A stretch of 64,000 nt of DNA from Opisthorchis felineus (lineage: Eukaryota > Platyhelminthes > Trematoda > Opisthorchiida > Opisthorchiidae). Position 1 is the first letter of the stretch. Every line of letters begins with the position of its first letter. Both the position numbers and the translations under genes were made by a program. The notes below the pieces were generated by a model. The model was not told where the DNA came from. It did not search any database and was given only the letters and a program-made list of their open reading frames with translations. The stretch is taken from the NCBI GenBank assembly GCA_004794785.1, contig SJOL01006489.1:563271-627270 (forward strand). The letters run 5' to 3'. This document shows positions 23,701 through 33,599 of the stretch, in pieces.

Positions 23701-24521
23701 CACCACTATGCAGCCGGCCATGTGCTGTGTATGCCAGGTGATTGATTACCTTTCCGTCTGCTGAGACAGGTTCCGATTGGAGGATGCTGCAAGGTGGACA
23801 GCGTATGACCTGAGGACGGAGCATGAAAAACCTGACAAAGGATGTTGACCGGAGTGGTACACGTCGTCTGCGAGGTTGGGTCATCGAAGACCCAAGACCC
23901 ACGTAAGTGGTTGGAAGTACTCACTAACATGGCGATGTCACGCAACCAGTGACGGTGTATTGTATATACTTCATTGTTCTTAATCGTTAGCCCGCCGGTT
24001 TCCTCCATTTTTCTTTTTTTGCGTATCCTCTCAACCATACGCTACCCGCTGCCTCAAGATGCGTCAACCTGAACGACCGTACATATATATGATTCACCGC
24101 TGTCAAACTGAACTGAACTGAGCGCAGTTGTGCGCATTACTGCACAAAGTCGTTACTCGGCTCACACACTTGTCCCTTCCCTGTATTACGGAGTTTTGGA
24201 CAGCTCACAATATGAACTTTGATCTTGTGCAGGTAACCTGAGGACAGACTTCTTTCGAGCTGCACAAGATATATTCAGAAAAAAAGCTTCACAGTCGAAC
24301 GATTTGATTGTTTTATCCATCTTATTTCTTTGCAGTTTCCTGACGGACCTAGTGAAAGTCCTTACGTATTCGTCTGTAATGACCCTCGCGAACTGCTATT
24401 AAAACTGCCCATCAGTGGGAAACACAAAATATGTAAGTCATGTACTTTGATCCTAACAATATGGACTTTAGATAAACTCGAAAAGCACATCCACACAGCG
24501 GCGGTAAAAAATCTGGCGTAA
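8223..24521 (+). CDS. TRIP4: Activating signal cointegrator 1 (ASC-1/TRIP4), 5' incomplete
   Basis: Eight exons make the zinc-finger-to-end part of ASC-1: (upstream limit unclear) 8223-8706, 10911-11167, 11792-11965, 13542-13735, 17960-18075, 18226-18326, 24336-24432 and 24472-24521. Reading phases agree at every junction. The first carries the C2HC5-type zinc finger (LLPGRHPCQC, CTNCGRIIC, GPCFFCGNLVC). The second has the conserved block RDRLLEYDVTTARRTRVLDD. The fourth to last form the ASCH domain (LSMHQPWASFLVRGLKR, RGCLWIAATAKKP, YPTGCLLGRV). Order and spacing match animal TRIP4, which also has an N-terminal helical domain not found here. The family works as a transcription coactivator scaffold and in the ASC-1 complex that clears stalled ribosomes. 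A candidate ATTAAA polyadenylation signal lies at 24606. Large introns hold transposon debris. Confidence 0.9.
9866..10340 (-). mobile_element. Penelope-like element, GIY-YIG endonuclease fragment
   Basis: The minus strand encodes IYKTDCAQCDRSYIGQTSRQ followed by KIRVNQHKRHSR, the hallmark start of the C-terminal GIY-YIG nuclease of Penelope-like retroelements, with the CxxC insert typical of that group. The preceding part (HNTLRRWLVRAKDPIKPDDQ) is also in the style of the linker before GIY-YIG. The 105-codon frame ends soon after. The reverse transcriptase that should precede it is missing. It lies in TRIP4's 2.2 kb GC-AG intron, opposite to the gene. Confidence 0.75.
10911..11167 (+). CDS. 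TRIP4: TRIP4 exon with the RLLEYD/ARRTRVLDD block
   Basis: The acceptor atgtttgtag is followed by 2 + 85x3 bases, ending GAG ATT ATG|gtaagt. The peptide contains AELRALRHASRL and IDFAGR, matching the human segments ELRHASRL and TIDFAGR. This segment follows the zinc finger in the family and precedes the variable linker to the ASCH domain. Confidence 0.9.
11216..11310 (+). repeat. tRNA-like SINE head
   Basis: An A-box-like stretch (gtagctcagtggtttgcgg) is followed about 45 bases later by a B-box-like stretch (cttcggtcgaaagc). No foldable complete tRNA is apparent, so a SINE remnant is more likely than a tRNA gene. Confidence 0.4.
11447..11650 (+). repeat. tRNA-derived SINE, near complete
   Basis: An A-box-like sequence (gcctcagtggttagagcac, 11456) and a good B box (agttcgaacccg, 11498) are spaced as in a tRNA. 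They are followed by a body with the landmarks ctgtctaggcttgggcaacc and gtggcatagcagttaggcac, and an AT-rich ttaa-type tail. The same body occurs at 34797-34905 and, reversed, at 47990-48135 and 48770-48965, which proves a dispersed SINE family. Confidence 0.75.
11792..11965 (+). CDS. TRIP4: TRIP4 linker exon
   Basis: Fifty-eight codons between cctcctcag and cag|gtaaac, phase 0 on both sides. The acidic linker ends GRMIDPTLNDQFLQ, which aligns with the human stretch around LVNPNMYQSP between the middle domain and the ASCH domain. Confidence 0.8.
12530..13090. repeat. Cluster of diverged tRNA-like repeat units, partly inverted
   Basis: The motif gtgtac..tgcttctcggct occurs in forward orientation at about 12675 and 13035 and reversed at about 12545. 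Its companion, an agcagtgcgca-type motif, occurs at about 12604 and reversed at about 13008. A B-box-like ctggttcgaaactc lies at 12970. The unit therefore forms a head-to-head pair of SINE-like repeats in TRIP4's 1.6 kb intron. Confidence 0.5.
13542..13735 (+). CDS. TRIP4: TRIP4 exon starting the ASCH domain
   Basis: Starts after catcctcacag and ends ctaaaaag|gtaagt with two bases of a split Arg codon. It contains LSMHQPWASFLVRGLKR, the almost invariant start of the TRIP4 ASCH domain, a nucleic-acid-binding fold. Confidence 0.92.
14160..15560 (+). mobile_element. Penelope-like element, decayed reverse transcriptase
   Basis: Two broken frames carry Penelope-like RT signatures: RTDKRSGVLLSKADVPNAVH at about 14280, the usual TDKGxGVVxxDK motif, and YRLYVDDAFLLFDSHIDTQD at about 14785, the catalytic YVDD box. 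The stretch beyond 15040 is full of stops. It lies in TRIP4's 4.2 kb intron in the gene's orientation. The GIY-YIG fragment at 9.9 kb is on the other strand, so it belongs to another copy. Confidence 0.7.
15561..17959. other. TRIP4 intron without recognisable content
   Basis: No conserved domain, splice-bounded exon or repeat landmark was recognised on either strand. Confidence 0.5.
17960..18326 (+). CDS. TRIP4: TRIP4 ASCH-domain exon pair
   Basis: Exon 17960-18075 begins with the last base of the split Arg codon and encodes RDWYSAHRGCLWIAATAKKP. Exon 18226-18326 encodes YPTGCLLGRVNVVDVLSQEE and ends agg|gtgagt. The 150-base intron between them (g|gtaagt ... accatcag|gt) keeps the frame. Both match the human core nearly residue for residue in hydrophobic positions. 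Confidence 0.92.
18537..18554. repeat. (TC)n microsatellite
   Basis: Nine TC units in TRIP4's 6 kb intron. Confidence 0.9.
18555..19880. other. TRIP4 intron without recognisable content
   Basis: No domain or repeat recognised before the reverse transcriptase fragment that follows. Confidence 0.5.
19900..20220 (+). mobile_element. Fragment of a non-LTR reverse transcriptase (CR1/jockey-like)
   Basis: The frame contains GGSLSPPPSTNSGVLQGIFL followed by FSLYVRDM, which corresponds to the RT block usually written GVPQGSxLxPxLFxLYxxD. The catalytic YADD that should follow is degraded (TLTTVTYCSY). Sequence downstream to about 20700 may belong to the same element but has many stops. Confidence 0.5.
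20221..22610. other. TRIP4 intron, mostly unassigned; small repeat piece
   Basis: About 21330-21410 resembles the block at 310-440 (cgaaaccggcaatggactgtc, gttcagcaacctta). Otherwise no domain or gene was recognised. Confidence 0.45.
22620..23930 (+). mobile_element. Decayed RTE-like LINE reverse transcriptase
   Basis: Pieces of the RT can be followed through frameshifts: IADIVLVFKKC at about 22660, GFHPRRGCVCHVLTLRQLLG at 22810 and FLDLKAVFDSVSRAALWRSL at 22900 (RT motif A with the catalytic Asp). Weak C-terminal pieces occur up to about 23930. It sits in the same 6 kb TRIP4 intron as the fragment at 19.9 kb, in sense orientation. Confidence 0.7.
24336..24521 (+). CDS. TRIP4: TRIP4 last two exons with a 39-base intron
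   Basis: Exon 24336-24432 encodes FPDGPSESPYVFVCNDPREL and LLKLPISGKHKI. The intron 24433-24471 has donor gtaagt, an internal ctaac branch-type motif and acceptor ctttag. Exon 24472-24521 encodes YKLEKHIHTAAVKNLA and a stop. Removing the 39 bases restores the match to the human end KIWKLDSKIHQGAKKGL; leaving them in keeps an open frame but adds 13 residues that do not fit the family. Confidence 0.88.
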   Translation, partial: FPDGPSESPYVFVCNDPRELLLKLPISGKHKICKSCTLILTIWTLDKLEKHIHTAAVKNLA

Positions 24522-25226
24522 TCGTAAACTGGAACGGGGTCGGATGAAGACTGTGAGAAACTTCCCTGGGATTTTTGTACAGCACTTTATTTTGAACTGA
24601 CTTGCATTAAATTATTTTCAATTATTGTCTCGATTTCCCGATTGCACGCCTACTGCCAATGGAGTACATTTCAATTACGATGGAACGGTGAACACCCTTC
24701 CTCTACTGCCAATAAGCTTGATCAGCTATCCCAGTAGTCCCGGTGTAGAGCGTAGTTGAATCCTTCGTCCCTCATACCTGGCCTCGACAACTCTTGTGAG
24801 GTACGAATCTTGTCACACTGTTTGAACCGACTAGGAAATATGGTCAATCATTCCAGATGTGATATCGGAAATTAGCATAGACAGTAGATTGTCAAAATTC
24901 ACTTCTCTTCAACTTATGTGAGTGTTGTAACAGCATACTGCTAACCTACAGATCTAACTGACCCGTGTCTGTAACAACCTAAAACACCCGCTTCTGAAAA
25001 GTGGGTAGACGAATCGACTGAGAAGATTGAATGGATGACTGAGCATTTTCAGAACTTTGTATATAATTAACAGTATGTCATAAGAAACGTTTACAAAACG
25101 AAAAGGACAACCACTATTCCATACTTCAGCGGGCAGCTCGAAATGGACAAAGCGACCGAAATAAGTTTCATTATTCTTATCATCATCAAATGTGCAAAAA
25201 TAAATCTTCAATGAGGACTTTTCTCT
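24522..25226. other. Convergent intergenic region
   Basis: The TRIP4 and HAUS3-like stop codons face each other about 700 bases apart. It must hold both 3' UTRs. No gene or repeat recognised. Confidence 0.6.
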
Positions 25227-25479
25227 TCATCTGTGCATAGTTTCATACAAATTCGGCAGAGAGCTAAGGCTCAGCGACCGGCGTCCTTGGTTTCCTGAAC
25301 GACTGATCACGTCTTTGTGTTGAAGCAAATCGCAGCGCACATCCAACTGTTCTTGACACTCCTTAAAACGCTGAACTATGTCATGGTAGTCTGCGTCCTG
25401 ACGGTGGTACTCTGAGAGCGCAGTCTCCAGTTGTTCCACCTCTGTCTTGATCGCTAGAAATTCGGCGTTTAACTCGGAT
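25227..25479 (-). CDS. HAUS3: HAUS3-like last exon
   Basis: Acceptor ccatttttcag; one base completes the Arg codon started at 30790. The 84 codons encode heptad repeats and then a polar tail ([16 protein letters not shown]) before TGA. Confidence 0.7.
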
Positions 25480-28400
25480 CTGAAAAATGGAACACAACTT
25501 ATCCAATAGGTACATTTGCATGTGGGCGAGCGAATTTATGTAGTAAGTGAACTAGGCGGGTTTCGATTTCAGTACGTTTTTTCAGTTAGAGATATGAATC
25601 CATTACCGTAGTATCTAGATGTGTGGCCCCTACAGATTTCAAGGTACGCATGATAAAACACTTTCAGAAACAAGCCAGGTGCAAGTGAACACTTTCTCCT
25701 AATATTGCTTCAATAAGTGACCCCCATAACACGATATCGTTTCCGCTGCCCCAACGGGTCTAATATTTGATATTAACCTTCAGATCCGAACCAACCTAAA
25801 CGTAACGCACATTCTCGCTGAAGCGTGAGATCACGGAGAATACGATCTCAAACCGTCTCGATAAGAAACATACGCTGCTAGTGGTGAACCGTCAAAACAA
25901 TGGGCTGCACGAATAGGTCATTCGATCTTCAGGTTGCTATGCATTTTCGCGATGCCTGGTGTAGCTCTCGATCCAAGGGTCATGTAACAAGAAAAGTTGC
26001 GTTCGGTAAGTTTCTGCCAAACCCTAATGTATGAAGCTGCGCAACCAAGCATGTTGCACATCAACCAATCTGTTCAGCATACAATCAGACAGTCTATAGT
26101 ATCCGGTTGTGTTATGGACGACAAAACTGGTATTGGTATGCAGGAGATGTATAGTGGTTTGAGTGTGCGGGTCTCAACGGAATACCACGTGGGGACTTGG
26201 GACGCAACAAAAATGTTCGTGATATCTAACAACATTGATCAGTGCTAATCGACTAACAGTCTGTGAAGTTTGTTTAATTTGTTGTTTAACTTGCACAGCT
26301 CGGTTTTATTCAACGGCATATTGGTTCGGTGTTTTGCTGCGATTTGCCCTCAAATGGAGGGCCACAGAAGGATGAACCCAGTGAATTAGCGAAATACACT
26401 CATTTGCAAACAAATTTGGTTTTGTGAGAGACTCACCTGGAACCCAGCTGAATCTCTCGTTTGTGATGTTTCCAGGACAGTTGTATCGCGCCATCACCAT
26501 TACACACACTGTGGCTCCAACCAGTGTGGGCATAACAGCTAAGCACTGCTTCAATGGTTATGGCTGCATGTGTTCCTAAGCATCCCGCAAACGCGCCAAT
26601 GATCGCTGCATGTTCATCGTATCTGCTTACGCCCCCAATAGACTAGTTCTGATGCTCTCAAAGCAATGTTTACGACGCCTTGAATGCCTTATTGCGGCGG
26701 ACTAAGAGCTCAAATACTGTTTGGGTTGTCTGAGATAAGAATACGCAAGTAGGTAGACTCAGCGCTGCTGCGGCCCAGTTGAGTGAGGATTGGAATCGAG
26801 AAGCACGAACAACGGTGAACACCTGCTGCAGTTATGTGCTGACAACCGACTGCTTCCTTACGGTACTGATTTCCGAAGCCGCTTGAACACACGATGCACT
26901 CCGCGTGCGAGCCAATCTTCAACACAGATAGACCACGTCAACATTAGCTAAGGTGGCGCGGGTTAATTGCTGAATATCGCTCGTTCTGGAACACCTATGT
27001 GGATTCAGATCACGTGCTCTTCAGGAGCGTGCGAGATGCGCACACATCGGCTGGCCACTGAGAATCTCTCGATCCTGACGTGAAATAATTCTCCCAGAAC
27101 CACTCACTGAAATCCCTATCGGACAACACACCTGATTTTGATTTTTAACCCGACAAGACGCTGGGCGCTCTACTTGTGGGAGGGGGTAACAAAAATTGCT
27201 CGAAGCTCGGACATGTATTTCTCCTGGTCCAGAGTACACTACCACTACACGAACTGTCAGACTTCAGGTGATAAAGGACATCTGTGTGGATCGAGCAGCC
27301 TGGTGGTCCGGAAAACCGAAGAGGTGTGAAACTCTGGGAATGTGCGCTGATATGCGCAACAGGCTCCCGGTGAGCGAAAAAATCACCAACAACGGTTCGG
27401 TTATCTGTAAGAACCATTGGACTGTGCGCATTCAAAAACAACTAAAATAAACATATGCAGTTACTCAGCCCAATTCCAGAGCCGCAAATGAGCCTTGGAC
27501 AGTGAACATGGGACTCCCGACGGCTTCGGAAGTAGGCGAATACCTTTTCTCCCTCAAACGTCACTGAGCTGCTGTTCCGGAAGAACTCCCACCCACTCTC
27601 TTCAAAGATGGAGGTGAAATCCTCAGTTGGTGATTGTCTAACTTATTTGACTCTATCTGGGTGAAAAAGATCGCCCCAAGCAACTAAGGTGAGTTGATAG
27701 TGGTGCCCATTTTATAAAAGGGTACTCGCAATGAGTGTGGCAACCATAGAGGAATTCGCTTGACTCTCGTTGTAACTACTCTCTGCGTCGCCTATTTTAT
27801 GTCTTACGAAGGTGCGTAAAGACGGGACCCGAAAACAGCAAGCAGGATTGCGGTTGAGAGGAAGCTATGTGAACATCTTCACACTTCGTCAGGTGTTAGA
27901 GCAACGACATGCATATAAGCGCCCCACGATCTTGGTGTCCCTTGACTTCAAGAGCGCGACTAGTTCTTTTCAACACGCTTGCGCAACAAAGTATATCATG
28001 AAGTGTTTCTATTCACACACTTGTGGGCGCGCTCCAAAAGCAGTGGTGTCCGATAAGCATGTCCACTTTCTCCATTCTTGCTTAGTTTCATCGCTGATGA
28101 GGTAATGCGGCGAACTTTGGAAGGTCTCCAAAACCCAGGTGTTCAGATCTTTCCGAGCGAGAACCTTGTTGACCTGGAATATGCAGATGGCATTTTCATT
28201 CTTGAAACAAAAATACCAGGAAGCGCAAGTATAACGTGAAAAGCTGGTCACGGTTGTCCAGTCCTCCGGCACGCCCTTCGCGCCCACAAAGAACAAAGTT
28301 GTACTGCGGGACATACTATGATTGAACATGTTTGTAAGAATTCTAGAAGTGACACTGGAATTTGTGGAACACAATGAGTATCTCAGAAGCTACGTTAGCT

Positions 28401-31400
28401 CTGACGGTAGTGTGACGGACGAGGTCAACGCACGAATTTCAAAGGTCAGAACTGCGTTTGCCAAATTGCACAACTTTTATGGAACAAGCTGCCACATGTT
28501 CTAATCCCCAACCTGGAGGGGCAGGAGACTGTGTTGGTCAGACCTCTAACCATTGACCAAACTGGTACGAGAGACTCTGAGTGTCGCACGGAGATTACCC
28601 AGTATAGCTCAATGGGTCACAGAGGCATACAAACCGTCACACCGTCCAGTCTCTTCGTGACAGCTTCTGGCATCACTGATTATTCTTCGTCTTACGGTGG
28701 CACGCGAAACCCTGACTCGTGAGAATCAAGCAGGTTTTCGACAGGGTAGAGGTTGTGTTGACCACATCTTCACACTCCGTAAGGTGTTAGAGCAACGCCA
28801 TATGTACGGACGATCCACAATCTTGGTGTTCCTTGACTTCAAGGGTTCGTTCGATTCTGTCGATCGGTCAGTGCTGCTAACCACACTTGCTCAACAGGAT
28901 ATGACCCAGAAGTTTGTGAACATAATCAGGTCCCTACATTCACATACTTCTGGGTACGTGCGAGTGTATTGTGGGTTCTCTAAAAGCTTCCCTATAAAAA
29001 GTGGTGTGCGACACTATTCTTGTTCAACCACGTCACTGATGAAATGAGACGAACGCTGGAAAGTCTGCAAAACTACGGTGTTCAACTTGTTGCTGGTGAG
29101 AACCTTGTCGATCTGGCGTACGCAGACGACGTCATCCTTACCTCGAAGACGAGGACGAAGCATATGTGGAGAATTTTACGTACCTCGGTAATTGTAGTAG
29201 CTCTGACGGAAGTGTGCCTAATGAAGTCAGCGCACGAACCTCGAAGGCCAAAATCACGATTGCTAATTCGCGTCACCTGTGGCGTCAGAACGGCATATCA
29301 CTGGGTCTCAAGGGTCGTGTGTACCAGGCTACAGTAACGGCTGTGTTGTTGTGTGGTTGCGAGGCATGGCCTCTGCGGACCGATGATGTGAGGCGTCTTC
29401 AGGTTTTAACCACCGACAACCCCTTCCTTCAGAATGGTGCAAACTGCGAAATGGGCAACGTAGGACTTGGTAGAATGGCGTGAAAGCGACTACGAGGAGT
29501 TTAGGTGTTGTTGACGTGGTCCGCCTTCCAGAATGGGGTCTCCATGACCCTTCTGCGCTTGACTGGAGACACTGCAAGAAATGGCGGCTAATCGATGTTA
29601 GTGGTGTTCGTGTTGTCAGTTTCTTTCCAGATTGTCTGATTGAGCGCTCGGAGGTGTAGGAACCTTGGAATGCTTGCGATTAGCCAGCACCAGGTCCCCT
29701 CCCCCACCCACTCTTTTCTACTATTCTAAGGCTTTAAATATAATTAGACAAACTTTATGATTGTATGGCATTTGAGCATCATTGTCAACACTGTTGTTGT
29801 CTCTGATGATGACGATGATGATCCGTCGCACTTCAGGCCAACGGCAATGTCTGAAAAGGAATCTTTGAGATACTGACGGCCAACCAATAACGGACTATGA
29901 GAAAAAGCTGAAGAGGTGGACTGAACACTGCATCCCACTCAATCGTCTATCCAGGGACCAGCCACCACAACATTCAAGTTGTACAACACCAGTTGCCACT
30001 AGCCAAGATGAATTATCAGAGGTAATCAAGCTGAAGCACAAAAGTCTAAGACGAGGACAGTATCCCGTTGGAAATCTCCAAAGCCTGACTGCCAAGTCGT
30101 TGGACATCTTCAAACGCTTTTCTGTTCATTATGGGAAGCCGAGATGTTTCCGGCAGGTTGGATTACGGCCATACTGCTACCGATATCAAAAAAGGCACCA
30201 GAAGTGTTTATGCGAATTACTTCGGTATCGGCCTTATAGATATCACAGCCGAAATATTTACCAGAATACTGCTGCACCGCCTCAAAGAAGCTAGGGAGTC
30301 TCATTAGAACAGCTCAGGGTAGCTTCCGGTCAGGAAGCGGTCGCGTTGACTTAGTACTCACACGGAACATCGCTATGCGTTCCAGCAGGCGACCACTGCT
30401 TGCTTCATTGACCTCTGTGCAGCATTTGACTCAGTCAATAGGGAATGCCTTTGGTCTGTCTTGAAACCTTCGCTGGTTGGACTGTAAATAAATGGTGGAA
30501 AAAAGAAAATTTCCACCACAAGCGTGGATGTCCGGCCTAATCCTAACCGAGACCTCATAAGCCAAGTCGACTCCTGTAGGCATTTGGGCTCCATCTAATA
30601 CATGTCCTGTGTAAATAGAAATGAATAGTTTATTTTTCAGAAGCTGTATGGTCTATTTCATTTCATGCCCATATATTGAATAACGTGAATTTTCAGTTTT
30701 TTAAGGATCTGCAGAGCGGAATTGATTCTAATCAGAGGAACAAACAAGAACAAAGCAAACAAACAGTCGAGGAATAAATATACGCTCACCTAGTCTTCCT
30801 CAAATAGTTCGACGTATCCGACGGTTTCCGAGCTTCGTGTTGGACCGTGAGGTCCATGTGGACCACCTGCGCTAACAGTGACTCTGCCTGTGTCAGCAGC
30901 ACATCTGCCGTATGCAGAGTTACCTTGGGTTGAGTCTTTGTACGGATATCGATGAATAAATGAGATGCGGCGGTGCACAGAACGGAGATCGCCTGCGTAC
31001 GGTGAACCAAGCTATTTTAAGAAGGGATAAACCTACCTCGATAAACTCCGTTTGAATGCGACGAAGTCGAACAAGAGCGTCAAGTTTTTGTTTCTCCAGT
31101 AAAGTGAGAATATCGTAATCCTCAGCTACGATACACTGGATGGGTTGCTATTGTGATCCCTTACCACTCAGTTGCGTGAAGATCAGTTCCAATCGCAGAT
31201 TAAGTTTGTCATTCATTCGTGACTGGAAAATGGCGGCATGGTCTCTACTAAGGTTGGCGGGGAGACCGCCAAGTAGCTGAAAGGGATTCGACCTGGGGTC
31301 AGGTTGGTACATTTGCAAATGAGCTGAAGTCCAAGCATCCGAGAGTTGACTGTAGAGCTCGCTTTCCTTAGTTGAGAGAAAACCGAGTTCCGAGTCATAC

Positions 31401-31614
31401 GCCATGTCGAAAATCACTTCTTGAATGAGTTGGTACTCGACCTGTTTGGCATGGAAACGTTTGCGCGTCTGGTCCACGCTTAGCTAATGGTGTTAAATCA
31501 AGTAAGTAGTGAACGAAACAAACCCGGGTATTGAGGTCTCGAACAGTCCGTAGTTTATCATCCAGCGACATCTTTAGTTGAGGCAGATCATATGGAGGAC
31601 CGCAGTGAGAGTAA
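25227..31614 (-). CDS. HAUS3: Coiled-coil protein, probable augmin subunit HAUS3, 5' incomplete
   Basis: Six consecutive exons join in frame: 31614-31524, 31483-31165, 31125-31037, 30992-30790 and 25479-25227, the last ending in TGA. The first four introns measure 40, 39 and 44 bases plus one of 5.3 kb. The chain gives about 320 residues of helical, coiled-coil protein. The segment [19 protein letters not shown] and YSQLSDAW resembles the human HAUS3 region LNQLIKQKASFELLQLSYEIE and its neighbours, and the C-terminal heptads ([22 protein letters not shown]) sit like the HAUS3 C-terminus. Augmin recruits gamma-tubulin to spindle microtubules. The name rests on weak coiled-coil similarity; another coiled-coil family is possible. 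Exon structure is well supported. Confidence 0.6.
25480..26385. other. HAUS3-like intron, unassigned part
   Basis: No domain or repeat recognised. Confidence 0.5.
26386..26480 (+). repeat. Solo arm of the dispersed repeat seen at 9-114
   Basis: Shares aaacaaatttggtttt, gagagactcacctgg and gctgaatctctcgtttgtga with the arm at the start of the window. Homology stops abruptly in ttccagg. Confidence 0.8.
26590..28510 (+). mobile_element. RTE-like LINE copy, endonuclease to reverse transcriptase, decayed
   Basis: Endonuclease pieces run from [11 protein letters not shown] (26600) through [12 protein letters not shown] (26735, from the GDMNAQVGRL motif) and the LLQLCADHGLFL-like stretch to about 27060. 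A linker region follows, then [14 protein letters not shown] at 27830, [20 protein letters not shown] at 27880, and the catalytic box degraded to [12 protein letters not shown] at 28160 (YADG for YADD). Frames shift many times. It lies antisense in the 5.3 kb HAUS3-like intron. Confidence 0.75.
28515..28655 (+). repeat. Dispersed 140-base repeat with an A-box-like core
   Basis: The stretch with the landmarks gaccaaactggtacgagaga, tgagtgtcgcacggaga, agtatagctcaatgggtcac and gcatacaaaccgtcaca is repeated in reverse orientation at 38280-38440. The central tagctca.tgggtca is A-box-like, so a SINE or a LINE 5' region are both possible. Here it separates two RT fragments. Confidence 0.65.
28650..29825 (+). 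mobile_element. RTE-like LINE, 5'-truncated copy with internal deletion (copy A)
   Basis: RT pieces: [20 protein letters not shown] (28735), [20 protein letters not shown] (28840), [15 protein letters not shown] (29102, intact catalytic YADD), then after an abrupt junction [10 protein letters not shown] (29166), [11 protein letters not shown] and [20 protein letters not shown] (29345). The 3' end carries an AAATATAATTAGACAAAC-type UTR and a short run of gatgat units near 29810. About 150 bases expected between YADD and ENFTYLG are missing. The same deletion is in the copy at 38.9-41.7 kb. Confidence 0.85.
29990..30600 (+). mobile_element. Fragment of a different non-LTR reverse transcriptase
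   Basis: Pieces [20 protein letters not shown] (about 30215-30290), [16 protein letters not shown] and [20 protein letters not shown] (30365-30475) form RT motifs up to motif A. The wording differs from the RTE-like copies nearby ([12 protein letters not shown] against [12 protein letters not shown]), so this is another subfamily. A last piece, DSCRHLGS, occurs at 30575. Confidence 0.65.
30790..31614 (-). CDS. HAUS3: HAUS3-like exon cluster with three mini-introns
   Basis: Exon 31614-31524 follows the acceptor atcctctttag. The introns 31523-31484 (gtttgt..accattag), 31164-31126 (gtaagg..tatcgtag) and 31036-30993 (gtaggt..gtacgcag) are 40, 39 and 44 bases. Without removal of the second, the frame ends in TAG five codons after the donor. 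The exon 30992-30790 carries [14 protein letters not shown] and [15 protein letters not shown] and ends ag|gtgagc. Confidence 0.72.
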
Positions 31615-33470
31615 CTAAAGAGGATATTGGTAACAGCATGGAATATTTGAGTGGCGACCTTTTTGATTGAGCACGAACTAAAAAATGACGCAAGATGAAG
31701 CGACCGAAATTCCGGTCTCTAAGTTAACGCCCAGTGAGAAACCATTTGTCTCGCGTTCATGACACTGCATTATCTATTCCATCCAGATAGGGAACACAAA
31801 CTACTAAAAAGTCTTGACGATTTAGTTTCCCTCTCCTTTGGAGAGACCAACTCTCAGAATAGACCACTTCATTCCATACCCTGATGCTTGCATTGATTTT
31901 CAGGAATCTGGCGGAACTGTGCCGCTTTTGGAGCACGTCTTTGTCAAAATGCCTCACAAGACACCAAGAAAGTTAGCCACTCCGATTTCCCGGTGCGCCA
32001 TCAGGTCTACGAATTTTATCTACCGTGTACAAAACCATTCACATTTAAATACAACTGTCTTGCCGTCCATCAGTCGTGCATTCTGATTTCCATGCACTTG
32101 GTAGACGTGTCTCAGGTACTCCGAACCGCAAGATTTTTAAAGTGAATTTTATCGCGCAGAGCGGCAGCAAATTTTGCTTCTGCAAAATGTTGCTATTTTT
32201 AGTCGTTTTAATGGATTTCCAACGAACTTCCAGCATTAAGCACTTGGAAGGGACCATTTTTGCTCCGTTTCTTTTGGTGTTATCTCCAGAGAGGATACAA
32301 CTGTGCATGCGGAGCAACATCCTTAATCATGGTTCTCTTCACCAACACTGACAGCTGATACGTGGTTTTGTTAGAGACAGTGGGAAACACCAGCGCCCTA
32401 TTGGCATAAACTAAGAAAAACTGGGATCCTCTGGGACCGCAAAGGCACTCGTCAAGGTTCAAACACTGTGTATGTGTATCCGCAACCCCCTTTTGAACAG
32501 TCACTGTGCTCCCTGTTGCTTCTGGTTAGCTCGTGCCAAAGAAGTACCACTATAGACCCTAGTTTCGATTTTATTTTGGCTCGTCAGTAGTGCATATGTC
32601 CAAACAAGAAAATGTTCAAACGGGATGATTCAGGCGCTGGCACAATGGTCGCACATCAGGTCGTCGGAGTTCAGCCCCGATAAGACCCACTGTATGTTTA
32701 TGAGCTTTAAAAAGGCGAAGTTTCAGTTTTTAATATTATTATGCACCGAGTAGAATTATCCCGCCTGAACAGCAAGAGGACTTTTCAAGCAGGCGCGCTG
32801 TGGATAAGATTCCGACGAATCCCACACTCGCTCGTGAGTACCCTCTAGGCACATACAGTAGAGTATCGTAGTACGTTCGGAGAAAATCGGCCGCTGTAAG
32901 TCTTTGCCGGTCTGCGAGAAGTAGACTAACAAATCAGCAATAGCGATTTAGAAAGCTCGAAATCAACTCTTATGTGGTACCCAAACGTTTGCACCTTGTA
33001 CCTCACTCGAACTCATGAGTCTTCGGTCGCCCTTATGTGGTTAAGCTCGCCTGTCAAAGGTGGAACCCAACACCGACTTGGAAGCACAGTGAAGTGCTAG
33101 ACGTTTAGCAATTAGAACTGACATGTCAGTAATTTGATTGGAAAATAATAAGGATAACCAGATTATGTATTCACTTTGAAAAAATCACGGATAAAACCGG
33201 AAACGGTTCATGACTTGGCTTTACTTAATAGTAAACGTGAGCTATTTTGAGGTTAAAAACTAACAAAATAGATTATGTAATTGAGCTGTAATTAGAAAAC
33301 TGACTTTTACTTAATGTCACCAATACGCTGCAGTGCATGCCGTGACCCCCCGAAGGCAAATGAACACAAAAAACTGACTTTAAAAAAGCAGATTGATACC
33401 GATGCGTGTGCTTTGTTGTGCAGAACGTGGCAAACAAAAGCGGATACTGTCTCATTTTAGACGACCCGTA
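31615..33470. other. Unresolved region that should hold the HAUS3-like 5' exons
   Basis: The upstream acceptor at 31614 requires more coding sequence on this side. A minus-strand open stretch at about 32465-32370 (LNLDECLC, FFLVYANRAL) is between acceptor- and donor-like sites but its match to HAUS3 is too weak to call. A tRNA-like stretch with gtcgcac and ggagttcagcccc lies at about 32640-32700. Confidence 0.35.
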
Positions 33471-33479
33471 TGAGCTCCA

Positions 33480-33599
33480 TACATGTCCACTCAATCTGCC
33501 GATCGTCTCCAGGCTAACCCGCTTGAAGTTCAACTCAGTGGCCAATAGTTCCAGGTAGTGCACGGGGCCGGAATAGGTGAACGAACTGTGTGTCTTCAT
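33480..33599 (-). CDS. Possible first exon of the HAUS3-like gene
   Basis: An ATG at 33599 opens a frame with HYLELLATELNFKRVSLETI followed by GRLSGH and a donor-like cat|gtatgg. The spacing of aromatic and leucine residues is reminiscent of the HAUS3 N-terminus. It sits between the TRMT6 stop and the HAUS3-like exons, where such an exon is expected. No further evidence. Confidence 0.25.

Noticed and set aside
32280..32504. Minus-strand stretch with LNLDECLC and FFLVYANRAL as a HAUS3 exon
   Set aside because: Similarity to HAUS3 is only in spacing of hydrophobic residues; splice sites are not convincing.
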